From the NCBI RefSeq assembly GCF_001263205.1, contig NZ_CP012333.1, positions 9,591,501-9,655,500 of the forward strand: a stretch of 64,000 nt of DNA, read 5' to 3'. The DNA is from Labilithrix luteola. Its GTDB lineage: Bacteria; Myxococcota_A; Polyangia; Polyangiales; Polyangiaceae. A program made the translations under genes and the position numbers. The notes under the pieces were generated by a model that worked only from the letters and a program-made list of their open reading frames with translations, was not told where the DNA came from and did no database searches. The first letter of the stretch is position 1, and each line of letters begins with the position of its first letter. Positions 35,712-44,900 of this stretch are shown here, in pieces.

Positions 35712-36851
35712 ATGCTGACCCTGCGGGTTCTCCCGCGCATCGACGAGATTCCGCGGGAGACCTGGGACAGCATGCTTCGTCCCGGCGCTTCCCCGTTCAT
35801 GGAGCACACCTGGCTCTCGTGCCTCGAAGAGGCCGGGTGCGTGGGCGGCAGCACCGGATGGATCCCGCACCACTTCGCGCTGTACGACGGCGACGAGCTC
35901 ATCGCGGCCGCGCCCGCCTATTTGAAGATGAACAGCGAGGGCGAGTTCGTCTTCGACTGGAGCTGGGCCGATCTCGCGGCCCGATTGGGTATCGAGTATT
36001 ACCCGAAGCTCATCGTCGCGGTCCCCTTCACTCCCGCCACGGGTGATCGCGTCCTCGTGTCGGCGAAGCGGGATCGGGTGAAGACGATCACGACCTTCGC
36101 CAAGGCGCTCCAGCAGGTCACGAGCGAAGCGGGCATCTCGAGCGCGCACGTCCTGTTTCCTCGCGAAGAAGAAGCTCACGCCTTCGAAGCGGCCGGTTTC
36201 GCCGTGCGCTACGGCGTGCAGTACCACTTCCACAACCAGGGCTTCCGCACCTACGAAGAGTTCCTCGCAAGCCTCCCGCAGAAGAAGCGCACGCAAATCC
36301 GTCGCGAACGCAAACAGCCGGCGATGGACGGCATGACGATCGCGACCCTCCGCCCCGAGGAGTACACGCCGGAGGTCGCGCGCAAGATGCATGCGCTCTA
36401 CACCACGACGGTCGACAAGTATTTCTACGGGCGTCGGTATCTCAATCAGACGTTCTTCGAGCTGCTCGCCAAGCGTTTCTCCCATCGCCTGGCCTGGGTG
36501 GTGGCGAAGAAAGACGGCGAGATCGTGGCGAGCGCCTTCAACGTGAAAAAAGACGACACGCTCTACGGCCGCTATTGGGGCACGGACGTGGAGGCGCGCT
36601 TCCTCCACTTCAACGTTTGCTACTACTACGGCGTCGACGAGGCCATCCGCGAAGGCCTGAAGACGTTCAACCCCGGTGCCGGCGGCGAGCACAAGCGCGT
36701 GCGCGGCTTCGCCCCGACCATCACGCACTCGGCCCACCACATCGCCGACCCTCGCTTCCGAGGCATCGTCGAACGCTTCCTCGAGCGCGAACGCGAAGCC
36801 ATCACCGACTACGTCGCCCGCGGCGGCGACGACGACGACGACGAGCCCTAA
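35712..36851 (+). CDS. COG3146/FemAB-like GNAT-fold acyltransferase
   Basis: The protein has 379 residues from ATG 35712. Conserved features of the peptidogalycan-biosynthesis-type family are SPFMEHTWLSCLEEAGC with TGWIPHHFALYDGDELI at the start, PLxxxYYPKL-like IEYYPKLIVAVPFTPATGDRVL in the middle, HFHNQGFRTYEEFLASLPQKKR, and DKYFYGRRYLNQTFFELL before the last GNAT segment (NPGAGGEHKRVRGF). These enzymes carry two tandem GNAT folds. The acceptor is unknown. The C-terminus is poly-aspartate. The gene is convergent with gloB across a tRNA fragment. Confidence 0.85.
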   Translation: MLTLRVLPRIDEIPRETWDSMLRPGASPFMEHTWLSCLEEAGCVGGSTGWIPHHFALYDGDELIAAAPAYLKMNSEGEFVFDWSWADLAARLGIEYYPKLIVAVPFTPATGDRVLVSAKRDRVKTITTFAKALQQVTSEAGISSAHVLFPREEEAHAFEAAGFAVRYGVQYHFHNQGFRTYEEFLASLPQKKRTQIRRERKQPAMDGMTIATLRPEEYTPEVARKMHALYTTTVDKYFYGRRYLNQTFFELLAKRFSHRLAWVVAKKDGEIVASAFNVKKDDTLYGRYWGTDVEARFLHFNVCYYYGVDEAIREGLKTFNPGAGGEHKRVRGFAPTITHSAHHIADPRFRGIVERFLEREREAITDYVARGGDDDDDEP

Positions 36852-36858
36852 CAACCGG

Positions 36859-36898
36859 CCACGGGACCTGCGGATTAAAAGTCCGTGGCTCTACCGAC
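36859..36898 (-). pseudogene. tRNA-Lys(UUU) fragment
   Basis: On the minus strand 40 nt match a bacterial tRNA-Lys: D-loop/stem end TCGGTAGAGC, the anticodon arm CGGACTTTTAATCCG with anticodon TTT in place, variable loop CAGGTC, and the 5' half of the T stem (CCGTG). The acceptor stem, D-stem 5' strand, T loop and 3' end are missing, because the flanks diverge at once. It cannot be a functional tRNA. It fills almost the whole 50-nt gap between two convergent genes. Confidence 0.85.
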
Positions 36899-36901
36899 AG
36901 A

Positions 36902-37702
36902 TCAGCGGAAGCTGTCCTTCGCCGAGCGGATCGCACCGAGCGCTTCCTCCGGCGAGGCGCTCGCGAGGATGCCGAGGGCCCCGCGGATCTCGGGCGACGA
37001 CGTTCGAAGGAACGGGTTGTACGTCAGCTCCTCGGCGATGGTGCTCGGAACCGTGGGCTTGCCATCTTTGCGTGTTTGGGCGGCGCGCGTCTTCGCGGCG
37101 GCGACGGCCTGGTTCGACGGCTCGACGTGCGCGGCGAAGCGGAGGTTCGACTCCGTGTATTCGTGGCCGCAATACACCTGCGTGCGCCCGTCGAGCTTCG
37201 CGAGCTTCGCAAGCGAGTCGTACATCATCGGCGGGTTGCCTTCGAAGATGCGACCGCAGCCGGCGACGAAGAGCGTGTCTCCGGTGAAGACCGCGGGGTC
37301 GACGTTCTCGCGCGGCGTGACCACGTAGGCGACGGCGCCGAGCGTGTGCCCGGGAATGTGGAGCGCCCGCACCACGAGACGCCCGATGTCGAACGTGTCG
37401 CCTTCCTCGAGGAAGTGCGTCTGCCCCGGAATGCGTCCCTTGTCGCTCGCGTGACCATAGACGCGCTCGATGCCGAGCCTCTGCTTCACCTCGTCGTTAC
37501 CACCGACGTGGTCGTGATGGTGATGCGTGCTCAGGATGGCGACGACGTTGATCGCTTCACGTCCGCCTGCCCCGCCCGGCTCGACCGCGCGGAGCACCGG
37601 CCCAGCTTCGGAGGCGTCGATGATCGCGGCCTCCTTCGTTTCGCGGCAGACGAGGAGATAGGCGTAGTTGTCCGAAAGGCACGGAATGGGAACGACGCGC
37701 AT
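36902..37702 (-). CDS. gloB: Hydroxyacylglutathione hydrolase (glyoxalase II)
   Basis: This enzyme completes methylglyoxal detoxification by hydrolysing S-lactoylglutathione. It has 266 residues from ATG 37702. The binuclear metal site is visible as STHHHHDHVGGN (59-65), the later HIPGHTLG and FTGDTLFVAGCGR, plus CGHEYT near residue 170. The C-terminal substrate-binding helices include AEELTYNPFLR. An upstream ATG at 37750 is in frame but adds a basic leader not seen in the family. The gene sits 16 nt after the sulfatase-fold gene on the same strand. Glyoxalase I is not in this window. Confidence 0.93.
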   Translation of the reverse strand: MRVVPIPCLSDNYAYLLVCRETKEAAIIDASEAGPVLRAVEPGGAGGREAINVVAILSTHHHHDHVGGNDEVKQRLGIERVYGHASDKGRIPGQTHFLEEGDTFDIGRLVVRALHIPGHTLGAVAYVVTPRENVDPAVFTGDTLFVAGCGRIFEGNPPMMYDSLAKLAKLDGRTQVYCGHEYTESNLRFAAHVEPSNQAVAAAKTRAAQTRKDGKPTVPSTIAEELTYNPFLRTSSPEIRGALGILASASPEEALGAIRSAKDSFR

Positions 37703-37718
37703 CGCGCCTCCCAGCCTA

Positions 37719-39121
37719 CTACGGGGCGGCCTTCTTTTTCTCGTAAGCACCGTTGAGACAGTTTTCGCCGCATGCGTACGGTGCGACTTCGGTAACGGTC
37801 TTCGAGAACGCGCGGTAGCGCTTCGCCATCGCGTCGAAGTCTTCGCCGCGGAGGATGGGGGAGTTCTCCTGCGGATCGGCTTCGAGGTCGAAGAGCTTGA
37901 GCGACTCTTCCTTGCCGAACGCCATGATCTTCCACTTCCCGTGCACCAGCGCGCGGCGCTTGTCGTTGTTGCTCGTCATCGGGAGGTCGACGATCACGTC
38001 GCGCTCTTCGGGCGCACCGCCGTAGAACTCGGGGACGAGGCTCTTGCCCGTGAAGCTCGGCTCCGGTGGAAGGCCGAAGAGCTCGAGGATGGTGGGCGCG
38101 AGATCGAGCGTACTGCGTGGGGTGTCGATGCGACGCGGCGTGACGCCCGGAATCATCACGAAGAGCGGGATACGGACGAGGTTCTCCCAGATCTCGAATC
38201 CGTGCGAGTAGCGGCCATGCTCGCCGAAGCCTTCGCCGTGGTCGCTCGTGATGACGATCGCGGTGTGCTTGCCCCACGGCTTGCTCTCCACGAAGTCGAA
38301 CAGCTTTCCGAGCCACTGATCGGTGAAGGTGACCTCGGCGTCGTAGCGGTCGCGCAGCGTCTTGCCGTAGGGCGGGATCCCGTCCTTCTCGTGCGAGAGA
38401 TACTGATCGTGCGGATCGAGGAAGTGGAACCACGCGAAGAAGCGCGTGGTGTCGAGCGCCGGATCGGAGAGAAGCCGCTCGGCGATCGCCTCGTGCTGGG
38501 GACTCGTGACGTTCGGGTCGGTCGTGTTGTCGAACTTGATGCCAGGGACGATCTCGTACTTGTCGAAGCCCTGGTTGAACCCGGCGCTGTTGAAGTACGC
38601 GTGCGCATGGGCGCTCAGCGTGCGAATTCCCTTCCCTGCGAGGATCTCGGGGAAGAAGAGGTTCGCCTCGGGATAGGTGCCGAAGAAGTAGCCGCTACGC
38701 TTCAGCTCGCTCGGGAGCCTGCCGCCGAGGAAACCGCCGAGGCTCATCGAGGTGTACGACGAGATCGCATAGGCGCGTGTATAGCTCACGCTTCTCTTCT
38801 CGAGCTCCGTCAGCCGAGGAGCGATGGCCCGCGGGTAGCCGGCCCAGGGCATGTCGGCCCTCAAGCTGTCGATGGACAGCACGAGGACGTTCAGATTCGC
38901 GGGCGGTTTCGCGGGGACCGCGGACGGCGCCTCCTTCGCGGACGGCAACGGCGGCGCAGACGAGGACGCGAGGGGCACGGCGTCGGCGCGATCGGTATGT
39001 GCCGAAGCCGCCTGAGCAACCTTCTCCCCGCCCCTGTGCCCGCATTCTTGCCATCGCGACAGGAGAGTGACGAGCCGGCGGCGAGGACGGCAACAAGGCC
39101 TAGAAACGTGGACGAACGCAC
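37719..39121 (-). CDS. Sulfatase/alkaline-phosphatase-fold lipoprotein (frameshifted near 39030)
   Basis: From a GTG at 39121 one frame gives a clean lipoprotein signal (MRSSTFLGLVAVLAAGSSLSC). The next frame gives the enzyme, from VAQAASAHTD through NVLVLSIDSLRADMPW, YTRAYAISSYTSMSLGGFL, WFHFLDPHDQYLS and VITSDHGEGFGEHG to the end. One missing base in the C/G runs at 39026-39034 would join them into about 467 residues. Metal ligands (SIDSLRAD, SDHGEGFGEHG) are intact. The usual Cys/Ser-x-Pro-x-Arg sulfatase site is replaced by TSMSLGG, so the nucleophile is probably Thr or Ser, as in phosphoglycerol-transferase-like relatives. Substrate is unknown. The domain-bearing frame extends to an ATG at 39215. 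Confidence 0.7.
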
Positions 39122-39262
39122 CTAGGTTGGCTGCCAGAACCCTCCCGCGAAGGCAAGCGCGCGCTGGTACTTGCAAGCCCGGCCGCACCATCCGATGCGG
39201 TTCCTGCGTCTTCATCTTGCGGCCGCAGCCGTCGTTCTCTACTAGCTACCAGCTGGACCGAC

Positions 39263-40632
39263 GTGAACTGGCGCGCTTGCATCGTCGGCCTTGTTGCCGT
39301 CACGGGACATTGGGCTCTCTCGCCTCGCACGGCCTACGCCGTGGAGGATCCCGTCCCGGTTTCGAAGCCGAAGGGCGCGCTCGAGCCGTTGCCCGTCGAT
39401 CTCGGACCGCGTACGCCCCAAGAGGGCCCCACGGTCATCACGCCCCCGAGGAGGAAGACGACGGCCGCGAGCGCACCGAGCTCGCGGGGTTTCCGGTCGT
39501 CGGTGGTAGCACGGACATCGGCGTGCAGTTCGGAACGGCCGCGACCATCACGCGCGTCGGTCGTGACTACCGCCCGTACCGCTGGCGGCTCGATGCGCTC
39601 CTCTCCGCGAGCATCAAGGGCGGCCCCGACGGCACGGAGATCGTCCAGCAGAGCCACGACATCCGAATCGACGTTCCCTACGCCCTCAACGGCAAGGTGC
39701 GCCTCCAGCCGGGCATCTTCTTCGATCGAACGATCAACTCCGGGTATTTCGGCCTCGGCAACGCCTCGAAGGCCGTCACCGACGCGAACGGCGAAGTCGG
39801 GCGTCGCTACCAGTTCAAGCACCAGGAGCTTCGCGCCCGTCTCAACCTCCGCTCGCCGATCGCCCAGGACTTCAGCGTCGCTTACGGCGTTCAGATTCGT
39901 TACCTGAATCCGCACTCGTACGAGGGCAGCAAGCTCGAAGAAGATGCCGAAGCGCGCACGGACGACGGTGCGCCGCTCATCTACGGCCTCCGCCCGCTCG
40001 ACATCGGCATCCTGAGCGGCGGCCTCATCTACGACACGCGCGACGACGAGATCTACCCGACGCGCGGCGCCTACGACCTCGTCGGCGTCCGGCTCGCGGG
40101 CGCCACGCCGACGTCGAGCGACGTCTATTGGGGCGGCTTCAACTTCATTCTCCGACGCTACGCGCGTCTCGGCGGACCGTTCGTGCTGGCGGGCCGGCTG
40201 TTCGGCGACTTCATGGCCGGCCACGTTCCGTTTTACGACCTCTCGCAAGGCGGCGGGTTCATCGCGGTCGACCTTCCCGGCGGCCCGCAGGGCATTCGCG
40301 GCGTGCCGAACGGCCGCTATTCCGGCCTCGTGAAGATGGTCGGCAACGTCGAGCTCCGCGGCTGGCTCCTCAACTTCAAGATCGCCGGCGAGAAGTTCAA
40401 GGTCGGCCCCGATGTCTTCTTCGACATGGGGCGCGTGTGGAACTCGTACTCGTTCAACGATCCCGCCGACGGCGACGGCCCCGGCTTGAAGTTCGGCGTG
40501 GGCGGCGGCGTGCACGTTCTCTGGGGAACGGCTGCACTCTTCCGTGTGGAGCTGGCTTACTCGCCGGACGCGAGCGCGGCGAACCCAGGCTTCCCGATCG
40601 GCATCTACGTCGCCGACAGCGTTATGTTCTGA
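39263..40632 (+). CDS. Omp85/BamA-type outer-membrane barrel (frameshifted near 39445)
   Basis: A GTG at 39263 begins a frame with a signal peptide (MNWRACIVGLVAVTGHWAL, later TAYAVEDP) and a proline-rich spacer (PVDLGPRTPQEGPTV). The frame then fails at a C5 run (39443-39447). One added base continues it as EEEDDGRERTELAGFPVVGG into a long barrel. Barrel signatures include GGLIYDTRDDEIYPTRGAYDLVG (the Omp85 'D.Rd....P.rG' motif) and a C-terminal IYVADSVMF. POTRA domains are absent, so it resembles short surface-antigen proteins more than BamA itself. The restored length is about 456 residues. The gene is divergent from the sulfatase-fold lipoprotein. Confidence 0.72.
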
Positions 40633-40644
40633 GGCTGCCCCTCC

Positions 40645-41913
40645 TCAGGGGGGACAGTTGTAGTCCGGCGCGTACTGCGTCGGCACCTTCGGAGCGCCAT
40701 TGACCGGCAAGCAGTCGTTCGGAGCGAGCTGCTCGAGATAGGCAGCGCCGCGGACCGCGGGCTGCGCGGTAAAGCCGAGCGACGCCGAAAGCGCGTCACA
40801 GGCATACGACTGGAAATCCAGCGAAGGCGCGCGCGCGATGTCGATCGCCGCGCAGATTTCCTTTCGGAGCTGGACGTAGAGAATCGACTGGCAGAGGCGA
40901 TCGTTTCCGCCGCTGACATCGGCCGCGCCGAGCGTGGCGAGCAGAGACTGGACCACCATGCGCCCGACGAGCTGCCCCTCTTCGACCTTGTAGAGCCGCT
41001 TCTGCTTTTCGGTCGCGGGCGGGTCACCAGGCGGACGAGGGTTCAGGTTCTCGTCGAGCGGAATGAGCTTGCCCGTGATGATCGGCGTACCGACTTCGAG
41101 CGGCACGGGGCCGAGCGGAACGCGCGCCGTCGCCGGAAGATTCACGACGAAGCGGTAGTTGTTCACGTAGCCGTTCGCGAGGGCGATAGGCGTTCCGTCC
41201 GCGATTTGTCCTTCGGGAACGGTCGTCCACGCGTCGTCACCGCACCAGCCCGGGTTGTAGTTGCCGTCGCTGTTCTGGGTCGAGCCGGCGCAGCCGGCCG
41301 TTCGCACGCCGTCCGACGGAAGCAGGCCGATCTCGACGTCTCGGTCGTTCGCACGCCCGTTGTAGCGGCGCATGTACACGAGCAACGTCTGGCGCCCGCT
41401 GTTGATGCGCTCCTTCACCTTCGTCATGTCGGCAAACGAGCCGAACGTGTCGAACGTGGAAATGAGCTTGCCGAAGGAGTTGTCGATGCCTCCGTCGGCG
41501 TCGCAAATGGGCGAGCCCTTCGGCTTGCAGCTCGACTCCCCGCCGTGGGCATTTCCCGCACGCGTATCGCACGTACAGACGCCATCGATGTCGAACCCGA
41601 GCGTCCCGATCGAGGGCGTGGTCTCGCTGATGATCAGGTTGTCGACCGCCATGATGAACGGCGGAACCTCGACCGTGGGGTCGTCGTCCTTCTCGGGTTG
41701 TCCGACCGGTCCGTAGAGCTTACACGGCGCGTCGCCGGGCGTTGGGTCGTTGCCGGCTTCCTGGCCACCCGGGTTTGGACCGTCGCTCTTGTCGGTCGTC
41801 GGGGCCTCACCGTACGGCGTGGAACACGCCACGGCGACGCCCAACGCGACAACGACCAACGCGCCGGCACCGGCTCCAGCCGAAAAGAGAGCCCCTCGCG
41901 CACGCCGTATCAT
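40645..41913 (-). CDS. Lipoprotein of unknown function
   Basis: The protein has 422 residues from ATG 41913. The signal peptide ends at AVAC and a Pro/Asp/Gly tether follows. The mature part has many cysteines (DGVCTCDTRAG, SSCKPKGSPICDADGG, AGCAGSTQN, GWCGDDA, RLCQSIL, KEICAAI, YACDALS, NDCLP, NCPP), which points to a disulfide-rich secreted fold. FIMAVDNLIISETTPSIGTLGFDIDG and a YMRRYNGRANDRDVEIGL segment look domain-like, possibly lectin-type beta-sheets. No family is recognised. The gene is convergent with the Omp85-type gene. Confidence 0.65.
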   Translation of the reverse strand: MIRRARGALFSAGAGAGALVVVALGVAVACSTPYGEAPTTDKSDGPNPGGQEAGNDPTPGDAPCKLYGPVGQPEKDDDPTVEVPPFIMAVDNLIISETTPSIGTLGFDIDGVCTCDTRAGNAHGGESSCKPKGSPICDADGGIDNSFGKLISTFDTFGSFADMTKVKERINSGRQTLLVYMRRYNGRANDRDVEIGLLPSDGVRTAGCAGSTQNSDGNYNPGWCGDDAWTTVPEGQIADGTPIALANGYVNNYRFVVNLPATARVPLGPVPLEVGTPIITGKLIPLDENLNPRPPGDPPATEKQKRLYKVEEGQLVGRMVVQSLLATLGAADVSGGNDRLCQSILYVQLRKEICAAIDIARAPSLDFQSYACDALSASLGFTAQPAVRGAAYLEQLAPNDCLPVNGAPKVPTQYAPDYNCPP

Positions 41914-41987
41914 CTGAATCAGAACAATACGCTACGCGAGGGAACTCGTCACTTTCCGCTGACGCCGGACGGCGCGTCGTTGCGCGA

Positions 41988-44900
41988 TCAGCCGTCGATC
42001 GACACGCCGAGTTTGCTGCGAAGGGCGAAGTACTCGTCGCTGACGCTGAAGAGCACGATGTCCTTCATGCGCTCCTTCACCGGAACGCTCGACGCCTCTT
42101 CGGTCGACCGAATGACCTCGGTGGTGAGTGCGAGATCGTGGGCGAGGAGGAAGCCGACCCGGTCAGCCGTGAGGTCGATCGAGGCAACCCACTTCTTCAG
42201 ATCGAGCGCGCCGCCCGCCTGGAGAAGCTTGGAAACCGCGCTGGCGAGCTTCTCCTTCTCCGCTCCGACGAAGTCCTTCGCCATCGCCGCCATGGCCTCG
42301 TCGACCTGGCCCTGGAGATCGGCTGCGACCGGGAACTGCGGAACGCAGAGCTTGATCGCGGCGAAGAGCCACGCCTTGAGGCCGGTGCCGGTCGGAACGA
42401 GGTGGCGGACGTAGAAGCCCGGACGGAAGGACGCCATGTGGCGGCCTGCCATGAACGCGAGCGACTGGTTCGCGATCCCCGTGTCGAACGCGGCGCGACC
42501 GAGGACGATCGAGGGCGTACGCGCGTGGACGATGCCGAGGCCGCCTGCGTCGTTCGGGTTCTGGAAGACGTGCGGCACGGGCATGCCGAGCACGCCGCCT
42601 GCGTAGTAGAGCGTCTGCGAGACCGGGTACGGGTGCGTCGCGCAGTCGATGGCGAGGCGCGGGTCGTACCCCGCCTGCTCGATCGGCTGCGTACGCGCGC
42701 GGATGATCGTGGGCTGGATGATGGCGAAGATGCGCGTGAGCTGGGGGTCGAGATCCCAGTGCATCAGGCGAGTCCAGCCGTCGTCGTCGAGCGCGCTCTG
42801 CGCGGGCGCCGCGTTCTCGGAGCGGTGCTTCTTGTAGAAACGCTCCTCGTCCGGCTCGGCGAGGCGGAGGACCGAGAGAGCCTGGCAGAGGCACCAGGCC
42901 GCGTCGCCCTTCTTCGACTCCGTGTAGAGCTTGCGAAGGAGCTTGTAGCTCTCGACGCGGTACGGGTTACGGCGAAGGATCTGAGCCTGCGCCTTGACCG
43001 CCTTGTCGAGGTACTGCTTCGGATCGCTCGCGTAGAGCTCGGCGAGCTTCTCGGCGCGCGCGCGGTCTTCGGGATCGAAGGCCTGGGCGGCTTCGAACGC
43101 GTCGATCGCGAGGCCCGGCTCGTTGAGGTGCTTCTGATAGAGCTCGCCCATCTGGTCGAGGATCTTGACGAGCTTCTCGCGATCCTGAGCGGCCTTCGCC
43201 TGATCGAGCTGCTTCTTGAGGATCGTCTCGACCTCGTTGTGGTCGCCCTTCTGACGATAGAGCTCCACAGCCTCGTCGAGCGCCTTGCCGTTGTCCGGAT
43301 CGAGCTCGAGGACGCGGCGGTAGAAGCCGAGGGCCTGGTCGACCTGGTCGAGGTGCTTCGACGCGATCGTGGCCGCGGTGTGCATGTACTTCGCACGCTG
43401 CTTGGGATCCTCGACGAAGTCGGCGAGGCGGAGAACGACGTCGACGAGCTTCGCCCAGTCCTTCTCCTCCGAGTACAGCTGCATCAGCTTGGTGAGCAGC
43501 TTGCGGTCGTCCGGACGCTCCTCGAGGGCCTGGCTGTAGGCCTTCGAAGCCGCCGTGCGATCGCCCTGGCGGACGAACATGACGTCGCCGATCTCGAGCA
43601 GGAGCTCGAAGCGCTCCTGGCCGATGGCGAGCTGCAGGCGCTGGCGGCGCACGGCGATCGCCTGCTCCCAGTCACCCTTCTCGTCGTAGATCTTGGCGAG
43701 CGAGCGGAGCGGACGCGGGTTCGACGGATCGAGATCCGCGGCCTCGCGAAGGGGCTTGATGCCCGTATCGAGATCGCCCGAGCGACGCGCGCTCTCACCG
43801 AGGTGATAGAGGGCCTCGGCGCGCTCCGAGCCGGCGAGCTCGCTGCCGTAGCGCTGGAAGAGGTCCTGGTGCATGCGGTACGCCGCTTGCGGATCGCCGA
43901 ACTCGAAGAGCGCGTTGGCCGCTCGCGAGAGGGCCTCGACGTTCTGCGGGTCGATCTTCTGCAGGGTCTCGACCGCCGCGAGCATGCGGGGGTTCGTGAC
44001 CGGCGGCGGAACGACGCTGGCCGGCGCGCTCGGGACGGCCGAGATGCGCGAGGTCGAGGTCGGAGGAAGCGCGATGCTGCTCGGCGCCGCATCGAGCACG
44101 CCCGACGAGGGACGCGGCTGCGTCTTGCCGAACGCCTCGATGAAGCGGACGAGGACGCGGACGCCGTCTTCCTTCGGGAGGACGCCGGTGCGACCGACGA
44201 GGCTCTCGTAGAACTTCGCGGCCTCGAGCATGCGGCCCGCTTCGAACGCGAGGTCGCCCATGACCATGAGCGCGTCGGCGTTCGACGGGTCGAGATCGCC
44301 GGCCTTCTTGGCGGCCGACTCGGCCTTCGCCGGGTCGACGAGCTGCGCGTGGTAAACCTTCGCGAGCTCGGCCCAGAGGCGCGCCTTGGCGAGATCGCCT
44401 TCGGCCGTCTGGAGCTCACGCTCGACGAGACCGACGACGCTGAGCCAATCACCGCGGTGCGCGTACGCCTTGCGGAGCGCAGCGGAGGCCGCCGAGTCCT
44501 TCGGGTTCGCGTCGAGGGCGAGCTTGTAGCGCTCGATCGCGCTGTCCTTGTCGCCACGGGTCTCGAGGAGGCGCGCGGCGCGCATCCACTGCTCGGCCTT
44601 CGCTTCCGGCGTTGCCGCCTTCGCCGCGAGGGCTTCGATCGCCGTGAGCGCCGCGTGGGCGTCGCCCGACAGCTCGCGGAGCTGCGCGAGGGCCTCGAGC
44701 GCGCCGGCGTGCGACGGCTGGATCGCGAGGATCTGCTCGTAGGTCTTCATCGCGCGCTCGGGCGAGCCGATATGGTCGGCGATCGTGCGAGCCTTCGCGA
44801 CGAGGATCTCCAGCTTGCGCGCCTGGTCGGCGGTGACCGACGCGTGCTTCTCGTAGATCGAGACCGCGGGCTCCCACTTGTCGAGGGCGCGGTAGTGGCG

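Noticed and set aside
36859..36898. Functional tRNA-Lys
   Set aside because: Acceptor stem, D-stem 5' strand and T loop are absent.
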